A stretch of 64,000 nt of DNA, from contig JAFUAB010000043.1 of NCBI GenBank assembly GCA_017460885.1, positions 90,063 through 154,062 of the forward strand, read 5' to 3'. Positions within the stretch are counted from its first letter, which is position 1; each line of letters opens with the position of its first letter. The notes below the pieces were generated by a model. That model saw only the letters and a list, made by a program, of their open reading frames with translations, was not told the DNA's origin and ran no database searches. The position numbers and the translations under genes were made by a program. Below, one piece after another: positions 45,134-55,082 of the stretch. Origin of the DNA: Lachnospiraceae bacterium (GTDB lineage: Bacteria; Bacillota; Clostridia; Lachnospirales; Lachnospiraceae).

Positions 45134-45313
45134 TATTATGAAAAAATCATCTGCTTGAAGTCTTGTTTGATATGATTTAAGTATACGGACCGAATATGAA
45201 CAAATTGTGAACAGGATGTTACTATTCGGTAAAATAACCAAAGAGATAAAAAACGCATACAAAATATTGTACAAAATGCACAAATCAATACTATATATAA
45301 AATAATGTGCAGA

Positions 45314-45342
45314 TTGTCACAGAGAGTTATATTTGTTATACT
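45314..45342 (+). promoter_or_regulatory. Promoter of the coiled-coil/M23 pair
   Basis: TTGTCA (45314-45319) and TATACT (45337-45342) have a 17-base spacer and an extended -10 TG at 45334-45335. The rest of the 295-base gap (45082-45376) is AT-rich without a gene. Confidence 0.7.
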
Positions 45343-45376
45343 TCCATAAGGAACTTTTTTTCGGAGAGGTATTAAA

Positions 45377-46066
45377 ATGGACGGATTTAAAGACAGATTT
45401 ACGGAACACCTGGTTACTCCCGAGGAGATCATAACAGCCAATTCCCAGGCTGAGGCCACACAGGTAGAACAACTGCAGGAAGAGGTTCATAATCTGATCA
45501 GTTCGCTGGATGAAAAGATCGGTCAGCTGCAGATCGCCGCAGCCGGATCCGAAAAGGATGCCGAAACAGCCGCCGCTGCCGCCGAGGCCGCTGCCGCAGC
45601 CACCGCTGAAGCTACCGCCACGGCTGCTGCCGAAGCCGTTGATGAGAAGCTTTCTCAGGTCAAAGACGATCTTGAGAGTCATATACATAAGGAAAATGTC
45701 AGGGTGTACCGTAATGTTCAGGCCGCACTCGGAGAAGAGCTGACCAAGCAGTCCGGAGAGATACATGAGAAACTTGAAGCGCAGTCTGTCAGACTCGATG
45801 AGGGACTCGAGAATATCAACCGTAATCTCGGTGAACAGCTTTCCGAACGACTGGATATGCTTTCGGCTATGATGGAGACACTGAATGAACAGCAGAAGGG
45901 ACAGGGCATGACCCTGACCGAGATGGCTGTCCAGCTTAATGATACACAGACGAATCTATCCAAGAGCCTTAAGAGTCGCGCTCTTTTGGCAATTCAGATC
46001 GTAATGCTCATTCTCGTACTTGGTGATCTGGCTATCAATGTTTTGCTTACACTGGGTTTTCTGTAA
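45377..46066 (+). CDS. Coiled-coil protein with C-terminal membrane anchor
   Basis: The 229-residue protein has an Ala/Glu-rich helix (about 52-90, many Ala-Ala runs), two further coiled-coil stretches (to about 190), and a C-terminal hydrophobic helix (about 200-226, LAIQIVMLILVLGDLAINVLL). The long cytoplasmic coil with a tail anchor resembles proteins that organise membrane complexes. It is three bases before the M23 peptidase gene. I cannot name the family. Confidence 0.75.
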   Translation: MDGFKDRFTEHLVTPEEIITANSQAEATQVEQLQEEVHNLISSLDEKIGQLQIAAAGSEKDAETAAAAAEAAAAATAEATATAAAEAVDEKLSQVKDDLESHIHKENVRVYRNVQAALGEELTKQSGEIHEKLEAQSVRLDEGLENINRNLGEQLSERLDMLSAMMETLNEQQKGQGMTLTEMAVQLNDTQTNLSKSLKSRALLAIQIVMLILVLGDLAINVLLTLGFL

Positions 46067-46069
46067 AGA

Positions 46070-47650
46070 ATGAGACAGTTTAATCCCAAAAAACAATTAT
46101 CACGCATGAAGTATGGCTTTTTAGTCATACTTTTTTGTGCTGTCCTTATGCCAAGCTATACCCGGCTTGAACGCACAGGGGTCAATACCGTTGATGTCTA
46201 TCTGAACGGAACCGCTGTGGGATCCCTCGAGGATGAGGAAACGGCCGAGGCCTGTCTCAAGGAGGCCAGACGCAGGGTAAACAGTGAATCGGATGAGCTT
46301 ATCCTTGTGGATACCGAACTGACCTTTAAGCCTCGCGAGGAGATCCGGGGACGTGTGTCCGGGACAGGAGAAGTGGTCGATTCGATGTGCGATGTGCTGA
46401 ACCGTGATTCCATCGAGACATACGAAAGAGCATATACCGTCAAGATCGGACAGTTTTCGGTAAACATGGCATCCACGGATGATGTGATCACTCTTTTGCA
46501 GGCGGCGCTTGACAGATATCAGGATGATGACGGCTTTACACCGGTACTGGAGTATGATACCAACAGGGAACTCTCCGTGCTCACTCCCATCGTATACAAG
46601 GAGGAAACCGCCGAAACGGATGTAAACGCCGATTTTGATTATAAACGAGATTCCGAGGCAGGCATCATCGCCTATATGGATGAAAGATTTGAGGAATACG
46701 AGCCCGATGTCGAGCTTGATTTCGGCGATTATGAACAGGGCATAATGTCCATGGGCTTTAAGGATTATATAGAGGTTGTTGAGTGTTATCTGCCCGTGTC
46801 GGAGATAATGGATACGTCAGAGGCTATATCCGATATCACGGAGGATAAGGCCACTCCCGTGATATATGAGGTCAAGTCCGGTGATACCCTCAGTGAGATC
46901 TCCGAGAAGGTGAATGTTCCGCTGGATGACATCATTTCGATGAACGATTCGCTTCAGAATGAATTCTCCGTGATACAGGTCGGACAGGAGCTGACTGTTA
47001 CGGTTCCCAAGCCGAAGCTTGCGGTCAGGAGGGTGGAACAGAAGTACTACGAAGAGGATTATGAAGCCGAAGTGGTTTATATCGATAATGATGAATGGTA
47101 TACATACGAGACCCGGACTATCCAGGAACCTTCCGCAGGGCACCATAATGTTATGGCTGAGATAACCTATGTCAATGATGACGAGGCAGAGGTCTCATAT
47201 CTTAAGGAAGACGTTACATACGAAGCAGTCGCAAAGATAGTTGAAAAGGGTACAAAGATACCTCCGACATATATCAAGCCGATCTCCGGAGGAAGGCTTA
47301 CCTCGGGCTTCGGCAGACGAAAAGCTCCCAAACGCGGTGCCAGTACCTATCATAAGGGTGTTGACTGGGCTACGGCTACGGGTACTCCGGTATATGCTTC
47401 TTCCGGCGGTGTGGTAGCGAGAGCCGGCTGGGGCAGTGGCTACGGATACTGCGTATACATCAATCATCCCGACGGAAGACAGACCAGATACGGACACCTG
47501 AGCAAGGTACTCGTCAGTGCCGGACAATCTGTGTCACAGGGACAGAGGATAGCGCTTTCCGGAAATACGGGCGTAAGTACCGGACCTCATCTTCATTTTG
47601 AGATCCTGATAGGAGGATCTCAGGTTAATCCTCTGAACTATCTGAACTGA
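46070..47650 (+). CDS. Membrane-anchored LysM-G5-M23 metallopeptidase
   Basis: Cleaves peptidoglycan cross-links outside the membrane. The N-terminal helix (about 17-30) anchors or exports it. An irregular region follows (to about 260), then LysM (267-311, YEVKSGDTLSEISEKVNV), a G5 domain (about 322-404, ending EAVAKIVEKGTKIP), and the M23 domain (about 410-526). His428 and Asp432 (HKGVD), His507 and His509 (GPHLHFE) match the zinc site. It is the second gene of a pair with the coiled-coil protein. Confidence 0.92.
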   Translation: MRQFNPKKQLSRMKYGFLVILFCAVLMPSYTRLERTGVNTVDVYLNGTAVGSLEDEETAEACLKEARRRVNSESDELILVDTELTFKPREEIRGRVSGTGEVVDSMCDVLNRDSIETYERAYTVKIGQFSVNMASTDDVITLLQAALDRYQDDDGFTPVLEYDTNRELSVLTPIVYKEETAETDVNADFDYKRDSEAGIIAYMDERFEEYEPDVELDFGDYEQGIMSMGFKDYIEVVECYLPVSEIMDTSEAISDITEDKATPVIYEVKSGDTLSEISEKVNVPLDDIISMNDSLQNEFSVIQVGQELTVTVPKPKLAVRRVEQKYYEEDYEAEVVYIDNDEWYTYETRTIQEPSAGHHNVMAEITYVNDDEAEVSYLKEDVTYEAVAKIVEKGTKIPPTYIKPISGGRLTSGFGRRKAPKRGASTYHKGVDWATATGTPVYASSGGVVARAGWGSGYGYCVYINHPDGRQTRYGHLSKVLVSAGQSVSQGQRIALSGNTGVSTGPHLHFEILIGGSQVNPLNYLN

Positions 47651-47697
47651 GATATCATAAGTATATCAACGTTATGTCATCCGCTCATAAGTTCGGA

Positions 47698-47726
47698 TTG
47701 ACAGAGTGACGGTCTGAGACTATATT
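47698..47726 (+). promoter_or_regulatory. murA promoter
   Basis: TTGACA (47698-47703) and TATATT (47721-47726) have a 17-base spacer. The predicted start near 47733 leaves a leader of about 22 bases. Confidence 0.75.
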
Positions 47727-47754
47727 AAATGAAGTGTTATTTTAGGGTTTGGTT

Positions 47755-49050
47755 ATGGAACAGTATGTTATCAAAGGCGGCAATCCCCTTGTCGGGGAGG
47801 TCGATATTTCGGGAGCCAAGAACGCGGCTCTTCCTATAATCGCGGCCGCCATAATGACGGATGAAACCGTATATATAGACAATCTTCCCGATGTTACGGA
47901 TATCCATGCGCTGCTTACCGCGATCGAAAGCGTGGGTGCCGTTGTTACGCGTATTGACAGGCACAGTGTCAGGATCAACGGCTCGCAGGTCAGGGATTAT
48001 CTGATAGACGGGGAACATATCAGAAGGATCAGAGCTTCATACTATCTGCTGGGAGCTCTTTTGGGTAAGCTTCACAAGGCTGAAGTGGCTCTTCCCGGAG
48101 GCTGCAATATAGGACTTCGTCCCATTGACCAGCATCTCAAAGGTTTCAGGGGACTGGGAGCTACCGCGGAGGTCAGCTACGGACATGTGGTAGCCAGTGC
48201 GGACAGACTTGTGGGCGGTCATATCTATCTGGATGTGGTCAGTGTCGGTGCCACGATGAATATCATCCTGGCGGCCGTAATGGCAGAGGGCACTACCATA
48301 ATAGAAAACGCAGCCAAAGAACCTCATATAGTCGATCTGGCCAACTTCCTGAACAGCTGTGGCGCCAGCATCAGGGGTGCAGGTACCGATGTGGTCAGGA
48401 TCCGCGGCGTACAGCATCTGCATGGGACCGAGTATACCATCATACCGGATCAGATAGAAGCCGGTACGTATATGTTCGGAGCTGCAATTACCAAGGGAGA
48501 TATCGTTGTCAGAAACGTGATCCCCAAGCATCTGGAGTCTATCACCGCCAAGCTGGTTGAGATCGGCTGTGAAGTCGAGGAATCCGACGACTGTGTCAGG
48601 GTTGTTTCTTCCAAGCCTTTGCGCAGGACCAATGCCAAGACCCTTCCTTATCCCGGCTTTCCTACGGATATGCAGCCCCAGATGACGGTTGCGCTTGGAC
48701 TTGCCCAGGGTACGAGTATTGTGACGGAATCCCTTTTTGAAAACAGATTTAAATATGTAGATGAGCTGATCAAAATGGGTGCGAATATCAAAGTCGAAGG
48801 TAATTCGGCCATTATCGACGGGATCAGCGAATATCAGGGGGCGGATCTTTCTTCTCCCGACTTGAGAGCGGGTGCGGCACTTGTGCTGGCGGCACTTGCG
48901 GCCGACGGGTTTTCAACGATAGATAATATCCAGTATATCGAAAGAGGATACGAGGATTTCCATATTAAACTGCAGAGTCTGGGAGCTCATATAGACAGAG
49001 TGGATTCGGAGAAGGAAGCCACCAGATATAAATTTGAGATAGTGAGCTGA
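47755..49050 (+). CDS. murA: UDP-N-acetylglucosamine 1-carboxyvinyltransferase
   Basis: First committed step of peptidoglycan synthesis: enolpyruvyl transfer from PEP to UDP-GlcNAc. The catalytic Cys117 sits in PGGCNIGLRPID, the fosfomycin target, so the sequence predicts sensitivity at this residue. The N-terminal GNPLVGEVDISGAKNAALP is typical. The ATG at 47755 is preferred because TAGGG lies seven bases upstream. The length of 431 residues is right. It converges with the HD-GYP gene with no bases between the stop codons. Confidence 0.95.
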   Translation: MEQYVIKGGNPLVGEVDISGAKNAALPIIAAAIMTDETVYIDNLPDVTDIHALLTAIESVGAVVTRIDRHSVRINGSQVRDYLIDGEHIRRIRASYYLLGALLGKLHKAEVALPGGCNIGLRPIDQHLKGFRGLGATAEVSYGHVVASADRLVGGHIYLDVVSVGATMNIILAAVMAEGTTIIENAAKEPHIVDLANFLNSCGASIRGAGTDVVRIRGVQHLHGTEYTIIPDQIEAGTYMFGAAITKGDIVVRNVIPKHLESITAKLVEIGCEVEESDDCVRVVSSKPLRRTNAKTLPYPGFPTDMQPQMTVALGLAQGTSIVTESLFENRFKYVDELIKMGANIKVEGNSAIIDGISEYQGADLSSPDLRAGAALVLAALAADGFSTIDNIQYIERGYEDFHIKLQSLGAHIDRVDSEKEATRYKFEIVS

Positions 49051-50118
49051 TCAGATGATCTCGACGATGGAGATGTCTCTGTTTGCCGACAGATCCAGAT
49101 AACCGTTTTCTATTTTGATCGTAGGACGTGCCAGATGGTCTTTATTGATATAGATCACCTGGCCTTCTTTTCCGTCGGAAAGCCTGACGGTTTCCAACAG
49201 GTATGTATTCACGATATTTTCAAGTATGGTCATAATATACGCGGGATCGTATTTCTGGAGCCCGTCCTGTTCGAACATCCTGATCACTTCAAAGGGACAC
49301 ATGGGACCGCGATATACCCGCGGTGAAGTGGTCGCATCGTATACATCCGCAATGGCTACTATTTTGGCAAAGGGGTCGATCTGCGGTCCCTTGAGATGCA
49401 GGGGATAACCGCAGCCGTCGCATCTCTCGTGATGCATAAGCGCGGCGTTGCAGATGTGGGGATCCATATTGTTTTTGCGCAGGATCTCGTAGCCGGCACG
49501 GGCATGGTCCTTGATGCGCTTGTATTCGGCATCTGTCAGTTTGCCGGGTTTGCGCAGGATGCTCTCGGGAATGGTGAGCTTGCCTATATCATGGAGCAGC
49601 CCGCAGAGAGTAGCTGTGGTGATCTCGTCCTCGCTCAGATGCACCCATTTGGCAAAAAGATTACAGATCAGGGCCACGTTCATAGAGTGAGCGAAGGTCT
49701 CATCGTCGTAGTTATGCATATTCGAAATGAGTGTGAGTATACCGATCGAATCAGGTGCCGCGCTCATCATCGCACCGGTGCGTTCGAGCAGCTCGTCCAC
49801 ATCGAGAGGTTCATTTAAATTGATGACCTCATTCATCTGCTTTTTAAAGGAGTATACTTCGGTTTCGAATTTCTTTTTGAAAGCCTTGAACTGCGGATCC
49901 GACTGGACCTTTTCGTGATAAGACTGTGTTTCGACGGCTCCGAGGGAGATCTCATCATCCTCGACGAATATAAAGGGTACCGAATAAAAGCCAAGCTTAG
50001 AGATTGTCTTGCTGTTTAAGACTACTCCCTTTGGTATGACCAGCTGACCGCTGAGTGCATATACGTCAGAAGCGATAGTCATACCGCTTTTGGCAGATTT
50101 TGAATCGATCCTTCTCAT
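49051..50118 (-). CDS. HD-GYP domain protein, probable c-di-GMP phosphodiesterase
   Basis: The 355-residue protein has an N-terminal beta-rich domain (about 1-60), a helical linker, and the HD-GYP domain (about 130-330). His144, His176-Asp177 (LLHDIGK), His205 and HHERCDGCGYP (229-239) are all present, so the metal site looks complete. Members hydrolyse cyclic di-GMP or related dinucleotides. There is no receiver domain. It is transcribed toward murA, divergent from metK. Confidence 0.88.
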   Translation of the reverse strand: MRRIDSKSAKSGMTIASDVYALSGQLVIPKGVVLNSKTISKLGFYSVPFIFVEDDEISLGAVETQSYHEKVQSDPQFKAFKKKFETEVYSFKKQMNEVINLNEPLDVDELLERTGAMMSAAPDSIGILTLISNMHNYDDETFAHSMNVALICNLFAKWVHLSEDEITTATLCGLLHDIGKLTIPESILRKPGKLTDAEYKRIKDHARAGYEILRKNNMDPHICNAALMHHERCDGCGYPLHLKGPQIDPFAKIVAIADVYDATTSPRVYRGPMCPFEVIRMFEQDGLQKYDPAYIMTILENIVNTYLLETVRLSDGKEGQVIYINKDHLARPTIKIENGYLDLSANRDISIVEII

Positions 50119-50167
50119 TATGCAACCCCTAAAAATCCTAAATAAAACTTATCATATTATTTTGTGA

Positions 50168-50198
50168 TTGACAAGAGATTGCATAGCGTGTACGCTAT
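50168..50198 (+). promoter_or_regulatory. metK promoter with palindrome over the -10
   Basis: TTGACA (50168-50173) precedes TACGCT (50191-50196) by 17 bases. The inverted repeat ATAGCGT/ACGCTAT (50183-50189 / 50192-50198, two-base centre) covers the -10 and is a natural repressor site. Confidence 0.55.
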
Positions 50199-50222
50199 TA
50201 TTCAGATTCAATGTATTCGGAT

Positions 50223-50247
50223 CCGCTTGTTGAAGCGGTTTTTTTTT
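50223..50247 (+). terminator. Terminator-like hairpin in the metK leader
   Basis: CCGCTT-gttg-AAGCGG (50223-50238) is followed by nine T (50239-50247), 25 bases before the metK start. No plus-strand gene precedes it. It could attenuate metK. Confidence 0.75.
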
Positions 50248-50272
50248 GTTGGTTCAAGAAAGGAGCTGTTTG

Positions 50273-51457
50273 ATGGAAAAAAGATTATTTACTTCAGAGT
50301 CGGTTACCGAGGGACATCCCGACAAAGTCTGCGATGCGATCTCCGATGCGATCCTGGACGCATGCATGGAACAGGACCCCATGAGCCGTGTGGCTTGTGA
50401 GACTGCCTGCTGTACGGGATTTGTACTGATCACGGGTGAGATCACAACCAATGCATATGTGGATATGCAGAAGATCGTCAGAGATACGGTCAATGAGATA
50501 GGATATACCAAATCCGAATACGGATTTGACGGTAATACCTGTGCTGTTCTGGTTGCGATCGATGAGCAGTCAGCGGATATTGCCATGGGAGTTGACAAGG
50601 CGCTTGAGGCTAAGAAGGGTGATCTGAAGGATGACCTGGATACGGGAGCAGGCGATCAGGGTATGATGTTCGGATATGCTACCAATGAGACGGAGGAATA
50701 TATGCCTTATCCGATCTCACTTGCACACAAGCTGGTACGTCAGCTTACCAAAGTGCGTAAGGACGGAACACTTAAGTATCTGCGTCCCGACGGCAAGAGT
50801 CAGGTATCCGTTGAGTATGACGAGAATGGCAAGCCCGTCAGACTTGAAGCCGTTGTTCTCTCTACACAGCATGATGATGATGCGACGCAGGAGCAGATCC
50901 ACGAGGATATCAAAAAGTATGTTTTTGATCCGGTCCTTCCGGCTGAAATGATCGATGACAATACCAAGTTCTTTATCAATCCCACAGGCCGTTTCGTTAT
51001 AGGCGGACCTCACGGCGATGCCGGTCTTACCGGACGTAAGATCATCGTTGATACCTATGGCGGATATGCCCGTCACGGCGGCGGTGCCTTCTCCGGAAAG
51101 GACTGCACCAAGGTGGACAGAAGTGCAGCTTATGCGGCCAGATATGTAGCAAAGAATATCGTGGCAGCAGGCCTTGCTGATAAGGCAGAGATCCAGCTTT
51201 CATACGCCATAGGCGTTGCACAGCCCACCTCCATCTATATAGATACCCAGGGTACGGGCAGGCTCAGCGAAGAGAAGCTGATTGAGATCATCCGTGAAAA
51301 CTTTGATCTTCGTCCCGCCGGTATCATCAAGATGCTTGACCTGCGCAGACCCATTTACAAGCAGACGGCTGCATACGGACACTTCGGACGCAACGATCTG
51401 GATCTGCCCTGGGAGAAGCTTGACAAGGTAGATACACTTAAGAAATATCTGGGATAA
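50273..51457 (+). CDS. metK: S-adenosylmethionine synthetase
   Basis: Makes SAM from methionine and ATP. GHPDK is at 14-18, with [12 protein letters not shown] and [18 protein letters not shown] in the expected order and the C-terminal domain complete at 394 residues. AAAGGAG lies seven bases before the ATG at 50273, which supports this start over one at 50246. It follows a promoter with an operator-like palindrome and a leader terminator. The stop is followed after three bases by dnaE, so the two are probably cotranscribed. Confidence 0.96.
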   Translation: MEKRLFTSESVTEGHPDKVCDAISDAILDACMEQDPMSRVACETACCTGFVLITGEITTNAYVDMQKIVRDTVNEIGYTKSEYGFDGNTCAVLVAIDEQSADIAMGVDKALEAKKGDLKDDLDTGAGDQGMMFGYATNETEEYMPYPISLAHKLVRQLTKVRKDGTLKYLRPDGKSQVSVEYDENGKPVRLEAVVLSTQHDDDATQEQIHEDIKKYVFDPVLPAEMIDDNTKFFINPTGRFVIGGPHGDAGLTGRKIIVDTYGGYARHGGGAFSGKDCTKVDRSAAYAARYVAKNIVAAGLADKAEIQLSYAIGVAQPTSIYIDTQGTGRLSEEKLIEIIRENFDLRPAGIIKMLDLRRPIYKQTAAYGHFGRNDLDLPWEKLDKVDTLKKYLG

Positions 51458-51460
51458 TAT

Positions 51461-54400
51461 ATGTCATTTGTACATCTGCATTCACATACCGAATTCTCTT
51501 TACTTGACGCTTCCAACAAGATCAAAGAGTATGTAAAGAGAGTTAAGGATCTGGGCATGAACTCCGCGGCCATAACGGACCACGGAGTCATGTACGGTGT
51601 AATACAGTTTTACCGCGAATGTAAAAATGCAGGGATTAATCCGGTGATCGGGTGCGAGGTCTATGTCGCACCCGAATCCCGTTTCTCCAAGGAAAAAGGA
51701 GAGTCCGAAGACAGATACTATCATCTGGTGCTTCTCGCCGAAAACAATACGGGTTATCAGAATCTCATAAAAATGGTCAGTCTGGGTTTTACCGAAGGAC
51801 TGTATTATAAGCCGAGGATCGATATGGAGCTGCTTGAGCAGTATCACGAAGGGATCATCGGACTTTCGGCATGCCTTGCCGGAGAGATACCGAGGGCCAT
51901 CGTGCGCGGCATGAAAGCCGACGCCGATGCCGCTGCCCTCAGACTCAAAAAAATCCTCGGCGACGGCAATTTTTTTCTGGAAATGCAGGATCACGGACTC
52001 AGCGATCAGACTACCGTCAACATGGCATTGATGGAGATGAGCAAAAGACTGGATATCCCTATGGTCGTTACCAATGACGTGCACTACACGTATGCCGATG
52101 ATATGGAGTCGCACGATATCCTTCTTTGCCTGCAGACAAACAAGAAGCTGCAGGATGAAGACCGCATGCGCTATGTGGGCGGACAGTACTATGTCAAGAG
52201 CGAGGAGGAAATGAGAAAGCTTTTTTCCTTCGCTCCCGAGGCGCTTGATAATACACAGCGTATTGCAGACAGATGTCACGTGGAGATAGAATTCGGCAAG
52301 TATAAGCTTCCGCACTTTGAAGTGCCTGAAGGGTATGATTCCAGGAGCTATCTTGGACATCTGTGCGACGAGGGACTTGGCCGCAGATACGTGGAGATCA
52401 CACCTGAGCTCAGGGAACGCCTGAATTATGAACTGGGCGTGATCGAGAGAATGGGGTTCGTGGACTACTTCCTGATCGTATGGGATTACATCAATTTCTG
52501 TCGTAACAACGGTATACCTGTCGGCCCGGGGCGCGGGTCGGCGGCGGGAAGTCTTGTTTCCTACTGCCTCAGGATCACGGATATAGATCCGATCAGGTAT
52601 GACCTGCTGTTTGAACGATTCCTGAACCCGGGACGTATCTCGATGCCCGATATCGACGTGGATTTCAGTGATGACAGACGTGAGGATGTCATTAAGTACG
52701 TTTCCGAAAAATACGGTAAGGATCATGTGGTACAGATAGGCACCTTCGGTTCGATGCTGGCCAGAGGCGTGATCAGGGATGTGGCGCGTGTTATGGATAT
52801 TCCGTATTCGGAGGCTTCTAATCTGGCCAAGATGGTTCCTGCGGAGCTGGGGATCACTCTTGATCGGGCGATAGATATCAATCCCGAACTCAAGGCACTG
52901 TACAATTCGGATGACAGCGTTCATCATATGCTTGATATGTGCCGCAGACTGGAGGGACTTCCGCGCAATACCTCGACTCATGCAGCCGGAGTTGTGATAT
53001 GTCCCGATGCGGCGGATAAATATCTTCCGCTTTTTACCAGGGGGGACGGACCGGTCAATACCCAGTTTGACAAGGATACCGTTGAGGAGCTTGGGCTGCT
53101 CAAGATGGACTTTCTCGGTCTTCGTACCCTGAGCGTGATCAGAGATGCTGTGGATATGGCTGAGGCCAATCACAACGTTAAGATAGATATAGAAGCGATT
53201 GATTATGACGATCCGGAGGTTCTGGAGCTGATCGGCAGCGGCCATACGGAGGGCGTATTCCAGCTTGAATCCGCAGGCATGAAGTCCTTCATGAAGGAGC
53301 TGAAGCCGCACAGCCTGGAGGATATCATAGCGGGCATCTCACTGTACCGCCCCGGTCCCATGGACTTTATCCCCAAATATATCGAGGGAAAGAACCATCC
53401 GGAAAACGTGACTTACGAATGTCCGGAACTGGAACCCATATTGTCCGCGACGTACGGGTGTATAGTTTATCAGGAACAGGTCATGCAGATAGTCCGGGCT
53501 CTCGCGGGATATTCAATGGCGGACAGCGACAACATCCGTAAGGCGATGTCCAAGAAAAAGCAGTATGTCATCGATGAGAACAGGGAGTATTTCCTGCACG
53601 GCAGTAAGGAAAAAGGTATACCCGGATGTGCTGCGAACGGTATAGATCCGTCTGCTGCCGACCGGATATATGATTCGATGGTCGATTTCGCCAAGTATGC
53701 CTTCAACAAGTCACACGCAGCCTGTTATGCGGTGGTCGCGATGCGAACGGCGTACCTCAAACGGTACTATCCGGTGGAATTTATGGCAGCATTGATGACT
53801 TCCGTGGCGGGCAGCTCCTCCAAGGTGGCTCAGTATATCATGAACTGCCGTGAGATGGGGATCGGTATACTTCCTCCGGACGTCAATCTGAGCAATGAGG
53901 GCTTTACCGCCGAGGGCGGAAATATCAGGTTTACGCTTGCGGCGATCAAGTCTATAGGATATCCGGTCATCCGCAGGATAATAGAAGAACGCGGTATAAG
54001 GGGATCATATAAGGATCTGCGGGATTTTCTGGTCAGAGTCGGAGATTCCGGAGGCGAGGTCAATAAACGCGTTGTTGAGAACCTGATCAAAGCCGGAGCC
54101 ATGGATTCCTTCGGGATCAAACGCAGGCAGCTGATGATCGTGTATGAGTCCGTGATGAATGATGTGCATAAGGAGCGTAAAAACTCTACAGCGGGGCAGA
54201 TGAGTCTTTTTGATCTGGTGGGTGAATCAGGCAAAACCCTCATCGAAAACAGGATCGCACTGCCGCCGGTCGGAGAGTTTCCCAAGGAAGAGCTTCTCAG
54301 ATACGAAAAAGAGGTGCTGGGGATCTATCTCAGCGGACATCCCATCGAAGAGTATGAAGCTCTGTGGAAAAAGAAGATCACCAATACCACTGCCGATTTC

Positions 54401-54988
54401 AAGCTGACGGAGACGACCCTTGAGGATGAGGATAATGATGTGGATCCGGCCTCACAGGCAATGATGGTACAACAGCCGGATGAAAACGAGGGAGACAGGC
54501 TGCACGGCGGTGAATCCGTGACTGTAGGAGGGATAATCAGCGAGTGCAAGACCAAGTTTACCAAGCGGGATGATATCATGGCATTTGTTACGCTTGAGGA
54601 CATGCTTGGAAGTGTCGAGGTGATCGTCTTTCCCAAGAACTATATGAGATACAGAGCCCTGCTCGAGGAGGGCAGCATGGTATTTATTTCCGGACGCGCT
54701 TCCGAGGAGGACGACCGTGATATGAAGGTCATCTGCGATACTATCACGAGTTTTGAGGATATCCCCGGGCAGCTGTGGATACAGTTTAAGTCAGAGGAGG
54801 ATATGAATGCTGTCAGGACGGGTCTTATGGAGGAACTGGATGACAGAAGCGGCAGAAGCCCGGTGATCTTTTATGTGCCCGGGTTAAAACCGATACATAC
54901 CTCCATGGGTGTCAGACTGGAACGCGAGCTTCTACGGGAACTCGGGGAGAGATTCGGTGAAGAAAATGTCAAGGTTACGTATGTGTGA
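51461..54988 (+). CDS. dnaE: DNA polymerase III alpha subunit (DnaE type)
   Basis: The 1175-residue replicative polymerase begins with a PHP domain (FVHLHSHTEFSLLD at 3-16). The polymerase palm motifs GRGSAAGSLVSYCL near 359-372 and PDIDVDFSDDRR near 396-407 carry catalytic aspartates. The C-terminal OB region (about 1020-1100) contains IISECKTKFTK and MAFVTLEDMLGSVEVIVFP. A low-complexity acidic loop near 985-1015 precedes it. No 3'-5' exonuclease domain is present, so it is DnaE rather than PolC. It lies three bases after metK. Confidence 0.96.
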   Translation: MSFVHLHSHTEFSLLDASNKIKEYVKRVKDLGMNSAAITDHGVMYGVIQFYRECKNAGINPVIGCEVYVAPESRFSKEKGESEDRYYHLVLLAENNTGYQNLIKMVSLGFTEGLYYKPRIDMELLEQYHEGIIGLSACLAGEIPRAIVRGMKADADAAALRLKKILGDGNFFLEMQDHGLSDQTTVNMALMEMSKRLDIPMVVTNDVHYTYADDMESHDILLCLQTNKKLQDEDRMRYVGGQYYVKSEEEMRKLFSFAPEALDNTQRIADRCHVEIEFGKYKLPHFEVPEGYDSRSYLGHLCDEGLGRRYVEITPELRERLNYELGVIERMGFVDYFLIVWDYINFCRNNGIPVGPGRGSAAGSLVSYCLRITDIDPIRYDLLFERFLNPGRISMPDIDVDFSDDRREDVIKYVSEKYGKDHVVQIGTFGSMLARGVIRDVARVMDIPYSEASNLAKMVPAELGITLDRAIDINPELKALYNSDDSVHHMLDMCRRLEGLPRNTSTHAAGVVICPDAADKYLPLFTRGDGPVNTQFDKDTVEELGLLKMDFLGLRTLSVIRDAVDMAEANHNVKIDIEAIDYDDPEVLELIGSGHTEGVFQLESAGMKSFMKELKPHSLEDIIAGISLYRPGPMDFIPKYIEGKNHPENVTYECPELEPILSATYGCIVYQEQVMQIVRALAGYSMADSDNIRKAMSKKKQYVIDENREYFLHGSKEKGIPGCAANGIDPSAADRIYDSMVDFAKYAFNKSHAACYAVVAMRTAYLKRYYPVEFMAALMTSVAGSSSKVAQYIMNCREMGIGILPPDVNLSNEGFTAEGGNIRFTLAAIKSIGYPVIRRIIEERGIRGSYKDLRDFLVRVGDSGGEVNKRVVENLIKAGAMDSFGIKRRQLMIVYESVMNDVHKERKNSTAGQMSLFDLVGESGKTLIENRIALPPVGEFPKEELLRYEKEVLGIYLSGHPIEEYEALWKKKITNTTADFKLTETTLEDEDNDVDPASQAMMVQQPDENEGDRLHGGESVTVGGIISECKTKFTKRDDIMAFVTLEDMLGSVEVIVFPKNYMRYRALLEEGSMVFISGRASEEDDRDMKVICDTITSFEDIPGQLWIQFKSEEDMNAVRTGLMEELDDRSGRSPVIFYVPGLKPIHTSMGVRLERELLRELGERFGEENVKVTYV

Positions 54989-55082
54989 GTGATCCGAATG
55001 TGATATACTTGGAAAGGAGATATTGTCATTTTGAGCACGGCGAATGATCCGATGGCTTGGATGAGTTGAAGGAGATCTGAAA

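Noticed and set aside
45510-45743. Second protein in another frame of the Ala-rich gene
   Set aside because: Pro/Arg-rich frame created by GCC/GCT repeats; no start context.
50119-50272. SAM riboswitch before metK
   Set aside because: The interval between the likely start and the terminator is about 20 bases, too short for SAM-I, SAM-II or SAM-III aptamers, and no conserved core is visible.
51500-53311. Long open frame on the minus strand opposite dnaE
   Set aside because: It lies wholly inside the strongly conserved dnaE reading frame, has no ribosome site and no recognisable family, and follows from third-position codon bias.
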